A stretch of 64,000 bases of DNA from Salinicola halimionae (GTDB taxonomy: Bacteria; Pseudomonadota; Gammaproteobacteria; Pseudomonadales; Halomonadaceae): positions 74,099 to 138,098 of the forward strand of contig NZ_PZJQ01000003.1 of the NCBI RefSeq assembly GCF_003206065.1, given 5' to 3'. The position numbers were made by a program, and so were the translations under genes. The notes beneath the pieces were generated by a model. That model searched no databases and was not told the DNA's origin. It was given only the letters and a program-made list of their open reading frames with translations. Each line of letters opens with the position of its first letter. Position 1 is the stretch's first letter. This document shows positions 55,515 to 64,000 of the stretch, one piece after another.

Positions 55515-56303
55515 ATGACCACACGCCAGGTACTCTATCTGTCTCACGGCTCCCCCGACCTCAGCCTGATCGATCATCCTGCTCGCACTTTTCTGCGGGA
55601 CTTCGGAGAGCGACTGCCGAAGCCTCGCGGTGCGCTGATCATTTCGGCGCACTTCGAGACGTCGGGACTCGTCATTGGGGGAGCCAGCCGCCCTCGCACC
55701 TGGCACGACTTCCACGGTTTTCCCGACGTCCTCTATCGAATGCATTATCCGGCTCGCGGCTTGCCCGAGATGGCCAAATCGTTGGTGAACGAGCTCAACG
55801 ACGAGGGGATCGATACGCTTCTGGATGCCGAGCGGGCGCTCGACCACGGCATCTGGTCGCCGCTCTCGTTGCTCTGGCCGCAGGCCGACGTACCGTTGAT
55901 ACCGATCAGCGTACCGATGCAGGTCGGCGCTGCAGCCCAATTGAAGATCGCCGCCTCGCTAGGTCGCTGGGCGGAGCAAAACGCGTTCATGCTGATCGGT
56001 TCAGGGGCGGCCACTCATAACCTCGGGGACCGGCATTTCACTCACGATGCGCCGGATGCCTGGGCCAGGCAGTTCAATGATTGGGTGATCGACGTGGCCG
56101 CGCGAGGCGATCAGGCAGCGATGCGGGATTGGCAGCAGGCCGCGCCGAATGCGCGTTACGCCCACCCGACACCGGAACACTTTCTGCCGCTGCTGATGTG
56201 TCTTGGTGCAATGGAAGGCGAACCGCTGGAGGTGCTGCACGACAGCTTCATGTTCGGCAACATCAGCATGCTGGCCCTGGGAAGCAAGGCTGTTACTGTC
56301 TGA
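55515..56303 (+). CDS. LigB-type extradiol dioxygenase (DODA/YgiD family)
   Basis: 262-residue metal-dependent ring-opening dioxygenase of the class III LigB superfamily. 'LYLSHGSPDL', 'ISAHFETSG', 'HDFHGFPDVLY', 'DHGIWSPLSLLWP' hold the histidines that bind iron or zinc; relatives act on DOPA or protocatechuate-like diols, although many members have unknown substrates. Plus strand, convergent with the AraC gene 8 bases away, with no terminator between them. A link with the aromatic-type cluster next door is possible but not shown. Confidence 0.86.
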   Translation: MTTRQVLYLSHGSPDLSLIDHPARTFLRDFGERLPKPRGALIISAHFETSGLVIGGASRPRTWHDFHGFPDVLYRMHYPARGLPEMAKSLVNELNDEGIDTLLDAERALDHGIWSPLSLLWPQADVPLIPISVPMQVGAAAQLKIAASLGRWAEQNAFMLIGSGAATHNLGDRHFTHDAPDAWARQFNDWVIDVAARGDQAAMRDWQQAAPNARYAHPTPEHFLPLLMCLGAMEGEPLEVLHDSFMFGNISMLALGSKAVTV

Positions 56304-56310
56304 TCCCCGC

Positions 56311-57162
56311 TTAGTGCGAGTAGTCGTCCATGACTCGCTGATACTGGCTGGGCGCCGCGCCGATATGGCGTCGGAAAAAGCGTGTGAAGTGTCCCTGCTC
56401 GGAGAAACCCAGCTCCAGGGCTAGTTGCCCCAACGATCCCTGGCGGTTGTCAGCAAACCAATCAAAGGCCGAACGCATTCTGCCCATATTGGCGAGCATC
56501 TGCGGTGTCATCCCGGTCGTTTTCTTGAACAGTGAAAAGAAATGCGCGCGCGAAAGTCCACACTGCCGAGCAATCACGTCGAGGTTCAATTCGCCTGGAG
56601 GTGAATGGAGAATGATCTCCGTTGCCCGCCGAATCCGCACATCGTAAAAGTCTTGCGCCATACCGACCTTCAATCTGGCAAGGTGATGCCAGTCCGAATG
56701 TCGTTCCACGATCGAAATCAAAAGATCGAACAGCAGACTCTCCATTTTTTCCCGCGACCTGGGACCAAAATCGAACATCTCGCCGATCAGAATATCGGCC
56801 TGACGACGCATATGGGGCGTCAGCTCGATACACGGCTGTGCGAAGAAATCGGGACGAGCGCTGGTCGAAAGATCCGTTTGTAGCGCCGCCAGCCATCGGG
56901 GCTCGATGTAGAGCGCCAGGATCACGCTTTCAGAAACGCCGGCCTGGTGATCGTAATAATGAGGCTCCCAGGCGTTGACGAGTATGGCCGTATCATCGGT
57001 GAGCGGAAGCTGGCGCCCACGCACCGAAAAATAGGTGTTCTGTCCGGTTGCCTTGATCAGAACATGGCATTCCGAATGGGCATGCGGCACCAGCGGCTCG
57101 TCCATATCCAACAGGGCGACGCGTCCAAATCCCCCATGAAAGATTCGATAAGCGTTCGACAT
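56311..57162 (-). CDS. AraC family transcriptional regulator, probably of the furoate-type cluster
   Basis: 283 residues with an N-terminal cupin-like sensor ('PLVPHAHSECHVLIKATG', about residues 22-50) and a C-terminal double helix-turn-helix ('LNLDVIARQCGLSRAHFFSLFKKTTGMTP' and 'LALELGFSEQGHFTRFFRRHIGAAPSQYQR'). It is the last minus-strand gene after the BenE-type carrier, 181 bases away, so it may be its own transcript. Furoate gene clusters elsewhere include AraC/XylS regulators. Confidence 0.9.
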   Translation of the reverse strand: MSNAYRIFHGGFGRVALLDMDEPLVPHAHSECHVLIKATGQNTYFSVRGRQLPLTDDTAILVNAWEPHYYDHQAGVSESVILALYIEPRWLAALQTDLSTSARPDFFAQPCIELTPHMRRQADILIGEMFDFGPRSREKMESLLFDLLISIVERHSDWHHLARLKVGMAQDFYDVRIRRATEIILHSPPGELNLDVIARQCGLSRAHFFSLFKKTTGMTPQMLANMGRMRSAFDWFADNRQGSLGQLALELGFSEQGHFTRFFRRHIGAAPSQYQRVMDDYSH

Positions 57163-57343
57163 AGTGCCTTTCGATCACCTCAGCATATTAATGACCAATG
57201 TCTCAGGTTATCACTCCGACACCAGCATATTGGCGGCGTTGGACCAAAGACGCACTCGTCGGCAACAGCCCTTCGAAAGACCTTCCACACCACAGGGACA
57301 AACGCCATTGCGCTTGTCCCTATTCCCTTCATCGAGGCAATGC

Positions 57344-58627
57344 CTAAACGCGCTTGCCGTCGAGCGAGTCATTTCCATCCCGCGTTCCCGGTGGGCTTTC
57401 AGTTGGCGCTTCACGCAGGATTGCCGATACCGCGATACCCGCGACCAAGGCCCAGAACGGTGAGCTGATACCCAATAGACTGAGCTTGCTCATCGCTACC
57501 ACCAGGGCTACAAAGGCGCCAATCTGATAACCCACCTGCTTGTTGAAAGCCTGCTGGAACGCCGCCAACAGCACGCCGATCATCGCCACACCGGCAATAC
57601 TCGCAATCAACGCCTTGGGAAGCGCCATGATCACCGGCACGGCGCCACCCGCGAATAGCCCGAACGCGCAAAACAGTACGCCATTGACCAACGTCGCCCC
57701 GTAACGCTTGTCACGCTCGGCGCCGGCCTGATCGGAGGCACAGATCGCCGTCATCGGCCCGGCGATATTGGCGTTATGCCCACCGAGCAACCCGGCCAGG
57801 ATGCCGCCAATGCCGCTGATGATCGTCATCGCGTTGACCGGTGGTCGGTACCCTTCCGCCAGCAACACACCGGTGGCCTGGGCATTTTCCGCCCCGAGCA
57901 CCAACGCCGCGAGGGGGATCGATATCGCCACGAAAGCATCGAGTGAAAAATGCGGCAAGGTAAACTGCGGGGCGACCATCTCGATATCGACATCGCCAGT
58001 CTGGATAGCGCCGGTGAAATAGGCCATCAAAAAACCCACCACCGCAGCCACCAGCACCGGGGGCACGGACTTCAACAATCGTGATGTCAGAAAAAACGCA
58101 ATAAGCGCGGTGCCGGCGATCAGTGGCGCGGAGCCCACGGAATCAACAGCGCCAACGCCAAACCGTATCAGCGCCCCGGCAATCATCGCCATCACGATCG
58201 GCATGGGCAACCACCGCATGATACGGCCCACCCACCCGCTGATACCCAGCAACAGCACGATGATCCCGCTCATGACGAAGGCGCCGACAGCCTCGGCGAA
58301 CGGTATGGTGACCAATGCGGCACTCATGATCGCCGCACCGGGAATGGAATAAGCACCCGTGATCGGCTGTCGATATCGCAGCGCCATGATCAGACTGATC
58401 AACCCGCCGAGGAAATACACCGCGAATAGCCAAGCCACCGTCTGCCCGTCGGTCAGATGTCCTGCATTCGCCGCACTGATCACGATCAATGCGGGACCCG
58501 AGCAGCCGAACAGCGCCGCAACGACACCCGTACTGATGGATTGGAAGGAAAGAGCCGAGCGCAGATCTCTCGCCATGGAAGCGGGATTGCCACTGGGCGG
58601 CGTTTTCCGGGTTGAATCGAGAGACAT
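57344..58627 (-). CDS. BenE family carboxylate/H+ symporter
   Basis: 427-residue membrane carrier of the benzoate:H+ symporter family: about 12 hydrophobic helices, 'RYRQPITGAYSIPGAAIMSAAL', 'GAENAQATGVLLAEGYRPPVN' and 'LLGGHNANIAGPMTAICAS' are family blocks. It follows the hydratase-like gene by 70 bases within the cluster. Because no benzoate dioxygenase genes are present and the other genes match furoate catabolism, I infer an aromatic or heteroaromatic acid such as 2-furoate as substrate. Confidence 0.87.
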   Translation of the reverse strand: MSLDSTRKTPPSGNPASMARDLRSALSFQSISTGVVAALFGCSGPALIVISAANAGHLTDGQTVAWLFAVYFLGGLISLIMALRYRQPITGAYSIPGAAIMSAALVTIPFAEAVGAFVMSGIIVLLLGISGWVGRIMRWLPMPIVMAMIAGALIRFGVGAVDSVGSAPLIAGTALIAFFLTSRLLKSVPPVLVAAVVGFLMAYFTGAIQTGDVDIEMVAPQFTLPHFSLDAFVAISIPLAALVLGAENAQATGVLLAEGYRPPVNAMTIISGIGGILAGLLGGHNANIAGPMTAICASDQAGAERDKRYGATLVNGVLFCAFGLFAGGAVPVIMALPKALIASIAGVAMIGVLLAAFQQAFNKQVGYQIGAFVALVVAMSKLSLLGISSPFWALVAGIAVSAILREAPTESPPGTRDGNDSLDGKRV

Positions 58628-58697
58628 GGCGTGACTCCTCTTTATCGTTATCCTGATTATTATGTTGGCGTTGATAGGCGGCCCAGGGCCGCCGGTC

Positions 58698-59501
58698 TCA
58701 CTCCCCGCGGAATACCGCCTTGCGCTTGGCGTGAAAGGCCTCGACTCCTTCGCGGAAGTCGTTTGAGCTGCGTAGACGGCTGTAGCAATGCCCTTCCATC
58801 TCGATGGCGACCGACAGCGGTGAGTCTTCGTTGTCGTTGATCAATTTCTTGGCAGTGCGCTGTGCCAGCGGCGAGAAGCGACGCAGCTCCTCGACCAGTG
58901 ACTGAGTAGCGGCCTCCAACTGGTCGTCCGGCACACATTCGGTAGCGATTCCCCACTCCAGGGCCTGGGCCCCGGAAATACGCTTGGCGCGCATGACCAT
59001 GTGCTTGGTGCGGGTAATGCCGATGATTTTCTGCAATCGAGCCGAACCGCCTGAACCTGGAATCTGACCCAGATTCTGCTCGGGCAACGCGTAGCGTGTG
59101 GTCTCGGAAGCAATGCGGAAATCGCACGCCAACGAGAGCTCGAATCCGACCCCAAAGGTGTAACCGCGATTGGCGACGATGACCGGCTTCTCGCAACGTG
59201 CCGGAGCCGCCACGTTCCACGCCAATTTGGAAACATGTTCCGGAGAGGCTTCGAGGAATCCTCTGATATCCCCACCGCTGGAGAAGTGCTCTCCTTCGGA
59301 GCGCAACACGATAACGCGAACGTCGTCGTGGGCGTCGAGCGCCTCGAATACCTGACGCAGGGCATCGCGTTGCGGCATGGCGATCACGTTGAGCGGTGGG
59401 CGGCAGAGAACGATATCGGCCCGTTCCTGATCGACGTCGATCAGGACATCAAAGCCGTCAAAATCAGAGGCCAGATAATCCCGGACGGATTGTTGAGTCA
59501 T
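58698..59501 (-). CDS. hmfE: Enoyl-CoA hydratase family protein, probable 2-oxoglutaroyl-CoA hydrolase
   Basis: Crotonase-fold protein of 267 residues with the oxyanion-hole segments 'SSGGDIRGFLEA' and 'RGYTFGVGFELSLACDFRIAS', and 'PEQNLGQIPGSGGSARLQ'. In the hmf pathway HmfE hydrolyses 2-oxoglutaroyl-CoA, the ring-opened furoate intermediate, to 2-oxoglutarate and CoA. The assignment rests on gene order (directly after the CoA ligase) and sequence style; a general enoyl-CoA hydratase remains possible. Confidence 0.75.
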   Translation of the reverse strand: MTQQSVRDYLASDFDGFDVLIDVDQERADIVLCRPPLNVIAMPQRDALRQVFEALDAHDDVRVIVLRSEGEHFSSGGDIRGFLEASPEHVSKLAWNVAAPARCEKPVIVANRGYTFGVGFELSLACDFRIASETTRYALPEQNLGQIPGSGGSARLQKIIGITRTKHMVMRAKRISGAQALEWGIATECVPDDQLEAATQSLVEELRRFSPLAQRTAKKLINDNEDSPLSVAIEMEGHCYSRLRSSNDFREGVEAFHAKRKAVFRGE

Positions 59502-59555
59502 GACAGTTCCTCGAGTGGGATAAAAAGAAGGTCAATGTGTGGTTCGAATAAAGGA

Positions 59556-61085
59556 TCAGTCAGCGGCCATGGAGTCGGCGCGGTCGCTGACCAGCACGCG
59601 GCGCAGAACCTTGCCAACGGCCGATTTGGGAATGTCTTCGACGAAGATGTAACGGCGCGGGCGCTTGAAACGAGCGAGCCCGGCATCGGAGCAATACTCG
59701 CTCAGGGCCTCTTCATCCGGTGTCCCGCGCACTTTCACAAAGGCGGTGACGATTTGTCCCCACTGTTCGTCGGGTAGTCCGGCAACCACGACTTCCTCGA
59801 CCTGAGGATGCAGCGAAAGTACATTCTCGATCTCCGCCGGGCTGACGTTTTCTCCTCCGGTGATGATTAGATCGTCAACACGACCCGTGACGAACAGATC
59901 CCCGTCCTCATCCAGGTAGCCCATGTCGCTGGTGAAGTACCACCCATCGCGTAGTGACTTCTCATCGGCTTCCGGGCGCCGCCAGTAGCCTGAAAACGCC
60001 TCGTCACCGGCCAGATCGGCGATGATTTCACCCTCCTCTCCCGGCGGCAGCACGTCGTCGGCAGACGTTGCATCAACCGACACCACGCGGATGCGCTGGT
60101 TAAGCGAGGCGCGCCCGGAGGAGCCGGGTTTGTGATTCGCTCGCTGATCGATCGTGAAGGTGTATATCTCGGAGCAGCCGTAATGATTGACGAACAGGCT
60201 TGGCTGAAAAGCAGCCTCGACCCTGGCCATCAGGCCGGCACTCATCGCCGCACCGGCAAAGCCGATCTTGTCGACGCTGGCCACGCGATCAGCATGAAAG
60301 GTCGGGTGCTCGATCAACATGTGATAGAGCGTGGGGACCAGATAGAGGTTGGTCACCTGGTCGCGTTCAATGGCTTCCAGCGTGGCTTCGGGGTCGAAAC
60401 GCGGCACACAGACAAATCGGCCATCAATCAGCGCCATCGACAGCAGCGAACGCACACCCATGGTGTGGTACATCGGCATGACACCGAGCGTGCGTTCGTC
60501 ATGGCGATAGAGGTTCTGCGCCACGTGCGCTACCGCGGCGGCGCGCTCGGCGAGATGAGTTCGCGGCACGCCCTTGGGCTTACCGCTGGTGCCCGAGGTA
60601 TACAGCATCAGCGAAATATCTTCGGGCCGGGCGCGACACAGCATCTCGCCACGCCCACCGAGCAGCGAATCGAATGCCACGGCCGATTCGTCACCACAGT
60701 CACCGACGGTAATGCGAGGGATGGCTTTGGATTCCTCGCAGGCCATTACCGCGGCCGCTCCGGCAGTATCAAACGCGACACCGCGAGCCTCGGCATCCTC
60801 TAGGCAATAGCGCACATCCTGTGACGTCGAGCGCCAGTTGATCGGCGTGATGATGATGCCGGCGAACTGGCAGGCCCAGTGCAGCGTTGCCATCTGCCAG
60901 CGATTTTGCATCACCACGATCAGATGATCTCCCCGGCCCAGGCCCATGGCGTCCAACCCACACGCCACGCTCTGAATGTCCTCCAGCCAGTCGGCATAGC
61001 TGCGCCGGAATTCACCATCAGTGATCGCTATCGACTGCGGTCGACGCTCCACCGTTGCGAGAAAACTGCGGCCAAGATCGAACAT
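59556..61085 (-). CDS. hmfD: AMP-dependent acyl-CoA ligase, probable 2-furoyl-CoA synthetase
   Basis: Activates an aromatic or heteroaromatic acid to its CoA thioester using ATP. ANL-superfamily motifs: P-loop 'YTSGTSGKPKGVPRTH', 'YGCSE', 'GWYFTSDMGYLDEDGDLFVTGRVDDLIITGGENVSP' and C-terminal catalytic lysine in 'KSAVGKVLRR'. Start at 61085 (509 residues) overlaps the preceding stop (TAATG) and has AGGAG upstream; the longer frame to 61172 runs antisense to no function. Furoate is inferred from synteny with hmfABCDE; benzoate-type acids are alternatives. Confidence 0.8.
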   Translation of the reverse strand: MFDLGRSFLATVERRPQSIAITDGEFRRSYADWLEDIQSVACGLDAMGLGRGDHLIVVMQNRWQMATLHWACQFAGIIITPINWRSTSQDVRYCLEDAEARGVAFDTAGAAAVMACEESKAIPRITVGDCGDESAVAFDSLLGGRGEMLCRARPEDISLMLYTSGTSGKPKGVPRTHLAERAAAVAHVAQNLYRHDERTLGVMPMYHTMGVRSLLSMALIDGRFVCVPRFDPEATLEAIERDQVTNLYLVPTLYHMLIEHPTFHADRVASVDKIGFAGAAMSAGLMARVEAAFQPSLFVNHYGCSEIYTFTIDQRANHKPGSSGRASLNQRIRVVSVDATSADDVLPPGEEGEIIADLAGDEAFSGYWRRPEADEKSLRDGWYFTSDMGYLDEDGDLFVTGRVDDLIITGGENVSPAEIENVLSLHPQVEEVVVAGLPDEQWGQIVTAFVKVRGTPDEEALSEYCSDAGLARFKRPRRYIFVEDIPKSAVGKVLRRVLVSDRADSMAAD

Positions 61086-61591
61086 TACGGCGTCTCCTGT
61101 CGGTTGTTCTGTCTGGCTCGGGCCACGTCCAGTACGGCCTGAACGATGCCGGTGTAACCGGTACATCGGCACAGATGACCGGACAGCATGTCGCGCACCT
61201 GAGCCTCGTTGGGTTCCAGCACTCGGCCCAGAAATTCATGGCACGACATCAAAATGCCGGCGGTACAAAATCCGCATTGCAGAGCGTGGTGTTCGCGGAA
61301 CGCGCGCTGTAGATCGCTGAGTTCGTCTTCGTCGCTGAGAGATTCGACGGTTTCTACACGTCTCCCTTCGACCTGCACGGCAAGCATCAGACACGAGCGT
61401 GTCGCCCGACCATCGACCATCACGGTGCAGGCGCCACACACGCCATGTTCACAACCGACATGCGTGCCGGTAGCACCGAGCTGGTGGCGCAAAAAATCGC
61501 AAAGCTGCGTGCGTGGTTCGGCGTAGCCACTGCGTTCGCGACCGTTGAGCGTCAGTGCGACGCGATGGCGTTCATCGACTCGGACGTACAT
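61085..61591 (-). CDS. hmfC: (2Fe-2S)-binding subunit of a molybdenum hydroxylase, probable furoyl-CoA dehydrogenase small subunit
   Basis: 168-residue iron-sulfur subunit of the xanthine oxidase family. Plant-type ferredoxin cluster in 'CEHGVCGACTVMVDGRATRSC' and the second cluster in 'QCGFCTAGILMS' and 'LCRCTGYTGIV'. Transfers electrons from the molybdenum centre to FAD. Overlaps hmfB by 20 bases and the ligase by one, indicating tight translational coupling. Confidence 0.86.
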   Translation of the reverse strand: MYVRVDERHRVALTLNGRERSGYAEPRTQLCDFLRHQLGATGTHVGCEHGVCGACTVMVDGRATRSCLMLAVQVEGRRVETVESLSDEDELSDLQRAFREHHALQCGFCTAGILMSCHEFLGRVLEPNEAQVRDMLSGHLCRCTGYTGIVQAVLDVARARQNNRQETP

Positions 61592-62420
61592 CGTCGGTCT
61601 CCTCTCGGGCTGTCTCTTCAGTGATCAGACGCCGCCCCATCTCTCGTACCAGGTGGCGGCGATAAGCGGCAGACGCGTGAATGTCGTCCTGCGCCTCAAG
61701 AGACCAGGCCAGTGCGTTGAGGGCGTCTTCGAGATCGACGTCCCGTGAAATGCTCGTCACCACGGGCCGATCGGCGACACCTCCCACACCGAGGCGATAC
61801 TCGGTTTCGCCAATATCGACAGCCAGTGCGACGATGGCGAAGTCACCATGCCGCATGGCGACCTCCTGGAAGCGATAACGGTGTTCAGCCTTAGCGAGCG
61901 GGAAGCGCACTTCGGTCACCAGCTCGTGGGGCTGTCGATCGGTGGTCAGTACCCCCTGGAAGAAGTCGCTGCCCACCACCCGACGGGATTTGCCGCGCTT
62001 CGTTTCCAGCACCACTTCACCCCCCAGCGTCGTCAGGCACAGCGGTAGCTCGGCGCTGGGATCGGCGTGGGCAATGGATCCGCAGACGGTGCCGCGGTTA
62101 CGGGTCTGAAAATGGCCGATCCAGGGCAGCACGCTGGCCACAAGCGGGACTTCCTCTGTGAGTGAGGCGTACTCGGCCAGTTCGGCCTGGGTCGTGGCAG
62201 CGCCGACGGCGAGATAATCATCGCGCCGTTCGATATAACGCAGCTCTTCAATGGCACTGATGTCGATCAGCACGCGGGGTTGGCTCAAGCGCATGTTGAG
62301 AACGGCCATCAGCGATTGGCCACCGGCAATGATGCGAGCGTCCTCACCGGATTCGATCAGTTTCTCGATAGCCTCGCGTCGAGTCGTGGGTCGGTAATAG
62401 TCAAAGGCAGCCGGTTTCAT
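61572..62420 (-). CDS. hmfB: FAD-binding subunit of a molybdenum hydroxylase, probable furoyl-CoA dehydrogenase medium subunit
   Basis: 282 residues, the usual size for the FAD subunit (CoxM-type). FAD motifs are 'IIAGGQSLMAVLNMRL' (about residues 31-46) and 'TRNRGTVCGSIAHADPSAELP' (about residues 106-126). Its start overlaps the end of the large-subunit gene by 4 bases. Order large-medium-small differs from the medium-small-large order of many CoxMSL loci. Confidence 0.86.
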   Translation of the reverse strand: MKPAAFDYYRPTTRREAIEKLIESGEDARIIAGGQSLMAVLNMRLSQPRVLIDISAIEELRYIERRDDYLAVGAATTQAELAEYASLTEEVPLVASVLPWIGHFQTRNRGTVCGSIAHADPSAELPLCLTTLGGEVVLETKRGKSRRVVGSDFFQGVLTTDRQPHELVTEVRFPLAKAEHRYRFQEVAMRHGDFAIVALAVDIGETEYRLGVGGVADRPVVTSISRDVDLEDALNALAWSLEAQDDIHASAAYRRHLVREMGRRLITEETAREETDDVRPSR

Positions 62421-64000
62421 GCGTCACCTCCGCGCTTGCCGAGCAGGCCGCGTAATCGTTGCCACAGCGACCCCTTGATCCTGTCGCCACTGACCTGCTG
62501 CGAAAGCCGCGAGAAGATCTGGCCAATCAGCATCTTCGACGCGCTGGAAAGCATGCGCCCGCCCACCGAGGCGATCTTGCCGCCGATCGTGACTTCGTAG
62601 TCGTAATCCAGACGGGTCCGACCGCCATCGATTTCAGTAAATCGAATTGTCGCGGCGCCGGTAGCGTCACCCATGCCGCTCTTGCCCGCGCCGGAGAGGC
62701 GCAGCGAGTGCGGCGGCTCGAGGTCGGTCAATTCGACGCGGGCATCGAAGCGGGCGCGAATCATCCCTACGCCGACGGTGACGTCAGCGCGGTAGGCGTT
62801 GTCGCCGGTCAGCTCCAGTGAGTGGCAGCCAGGAATCATGGCTTTCAGCGTTTCGGGCTCGAGAATGCTGTCGAAGACCTGCTGCGGCGACGCGGGGATC
62901 TCGACACTGTCGCTGGCGCTCAGTTTCGATCCACCGCCGGCCGAGGCCGAGACACTATCTGCCCCCACACCTTCCGGCTGGGGGGGCTCCTCGATGCCCA
63001 TGAGCGTGCGGACCCTTGACGGTGTCAGCGGCAGTTCAATGGCTCCCGGCTCAACCGTTTCACCCAGCGCATCCGCCACGGCGTTGGCGATACACACTGG
63101 CGTACTCATGTTGTTACCTTCCCCCACCCCTTTCGCGCCCAGCGGCGTAAAGGGCGAAGGCGTTTCCATGTGCAGAATGTGCGGGTCCGGCACTTCCATG
63201 GTGGTGGGAATCAGGTAGTCGGCCAGGGTACCGGAGGCAAAGCTGCCATCCTCGTGGTAATGAAAAGTCTCGTAGAGCGCCGCGCCCACCGCCTGGGCGA
63301 AGGCGCCGCGGACCTGACCATCCACCAGTTGTGGATTGAGCATGCGCCCCGCGTCGTGAAGCGTGACGTAGCGGTCGATCATCACGCGCCCGGTGAGCGA
63401 GTCGATCTCCACCCCGCAATAATCAAAAATGAAGCCGTAGCACAGGGAGCTATTGATACGCTCGTCATCATCGGGCGCTGTCAATTCGGCCGGGGTCCAG
63501 AACGCGGTCTCGCGCAACCCACCGGTTTCGCCTTGCGGTAGCGTTCCCGGTGCCCAGTGAGTGGCACCGGCCAAACGATGAAACGATGTCGAATGCTCGC
63601 CGTCCGCGGTCTGGATTCGCCCCTCGCTGAACACGACGTCCTCGACCGGCACCTGCCACTGCTGCGCGGCAATGGCCTTGAGCCGGCCACGGATTTTGAG
63701 CGCCGCATTGTGGACCGCCCCCGCCACCGCACCGGCAAAACGACTGGAATAGTTGCCCGAGGCGATCGACCACGCATCCTTGCCGGTATCGAGTTCCACA
63801 TCGACACGAATACTCTCGAGCGGCAGCCCCAGCACCTCGCCAACGACCTGCGCAGCGACCGTTCGGTGCCCCTGACCCTGGGGCGTAGAAGAGATATGCA
63901 CGCTGACGCTACCCAAGGGGTCGACGTTGATCGTGGCGGTGCTTACCGCACCGTTCTTGGGGCCGGCACGCCGCCTCTCTTCCGGCGTCTGCGCCATGGT
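62417..64000 (-). CDS. hmfA: Molybdopterin-binding large subunit fused to a CoxG-like SRPBCC domain, 5' part outside window
   Basis: Only the C-terminal ~528 residues are in the window; the frame is open to the last base. It has the molybdopterin-binding half ('STPQGQGHRTVAAQVVGEVLG', 'GNYSSRFAGAVAGA', 'YVTLHDAGRMLNPQLVDGQVRGA') and the catalytic glutamate in 'LGAKGVGEGNNMSTP'. After a Ser/Gly/Pro-rich linker (about residue 345) comes an SRPBCC/CoxG domain ('SVEIPASPQQVFDSILEPETLKAMIPGC'), which in CO dehydrogenase systems helps membrane recruitment. It hydroxylates the CoA-activated ring if the furoate assignment is right. Confidence 0.84.
   Translation of the reverse strand, partial: TMAQTPEERRRAGPKNGAVSTATINVDPLGSVSVHISSTPQGQGHRTVAAQVVGEVLGLPLESIRVDVELDTGKDAWSIASGNYSSRFAGAVAGAVHNAALKIRGRLKAIAAQQWQVPVEDVVFSEGRIQTADGEHSTSFHRLAGATHWAPGTLPQGETGGLRETAFWTPAELTAPDDDERINSSLCYGFIFDYCGVEIDSLTGRVMIDRYVTLHDAGRMLNPQLVDGQVRGAFAQAVGAALYETFHYHEDGSFASGTLADYLIPTTMEVPDPHILHMETPSPFTPLGAKGVGEGNNMSTPVCIANAVADALGETVEPGAIELPLTPSRVRTLMGIEEPPQPEGVGADSVSASAGGGSKLSASDSVEIPASPQQVFDSILEPETLKAMIPGCHSLELTGDNAYRADVTVGVGMIRARFDARVELTDLEPPHSLRLSGAGKSGMGDATGAATIRFTEIDGGRTRLDYDYEVTIGGKIASVGGRMLSSASKMLIGQIFSRLSQQVSGDRIKGSLWQRLRGLLGKRGGDA

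Overview
The window reads as chromosomal DNA of a GC-rich, probably halophilic or marine gammaproteobacterium. The mix of a TRAP uronate transporter, a LeuA with its own divergent Lrp/AsnC gene, gpsA-sixA coupling, a long DUF1127 protein with a CxxC tail, a YjfB-type small protein and strong Shine-Dalgarno sites is most like Halomonadaceae (Halomonas, Chromohalobacter, Salinicola, Kushneria). This placement is inference; no rRNA, tRNA, phage, IS element or CRISPR array was seen.

Layout. 1-11.4 kb is a hexuronate/aldarate catabolic region, almost all on the minus strand: LacI-type regulator, galactarate/talarate dehydratase, glucarate dehydratase, TRAP transporter (dctP, dctQ, dctM), uronate dehydrogenase, GntR regulator and alpha-ketoglutaric semialdehyde dehydrogenase. 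It fits the oxidative route uronate -> aldarate -> 5-keto-4-deoxyglucarate -> alpha-ketoglutaric semialdehyde -> 2-oxoglutarate, but the dehydratase/decarboxylase (KdgD) step is not in the window. 11.6-16.3 kb holds sixA, gpsA and pntAB. 16.9-25.9 kb is one giant 3027-residue, apparently cysteine-free, multidomain carbohydrate-binding protein gene flanked by AT-rich DNA. 26.6-43.4 kb is mostly housekeeping: selO, bax-like, htpG with a textbook sigma-32 promoter, slt, exoD, a TM2 protein, a cold shock gene, a yeast-like cytosine deaminase, yegS, a Bcr/CflA pump, mgtC, a formate/nitrite-type channel, leuA and lrp. 43.5-51.8 kb holds an orphan Bug-type binding protein with an HpaI-type aldolase, small proteins, nfo, the 3' remnant of an aldehyde dehydrogenase gene, an MFS pump and a LysR/PPOX pair. 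52-56.3 kb holds pepN, a DUF454 membrane protein and a LigB-type dioxygenase. 56.3-64 kb is a seven-gene minus-strand cluster cut by the window edge, whose order (Mo subunit, FAD subunit, 2Fe-2S subunit, CoA ligase, enoyl-CoA hydratase-like hydrolase) matches the hmfABCDE 2-furoate genes, with a BenE-type carrier and an AraC regulator.

Two themes stand out. Both catabolic blocks, hexuronates on the left and probably 2-furoate on the right, deliver 2-oxoglutarate, which suits growth on plant or algal hydrolysates. Second, several unrelated genes have short degenerate tandem repeats (unit 12-18 bp, 2 to 5 copies) at or just upstream of the translation start (exoD, cytosine deaminase, mgtC, gpsA, leuA, the semialdehyde dehydrogenase, weakly pepN). 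I do not recognise this as a described element.
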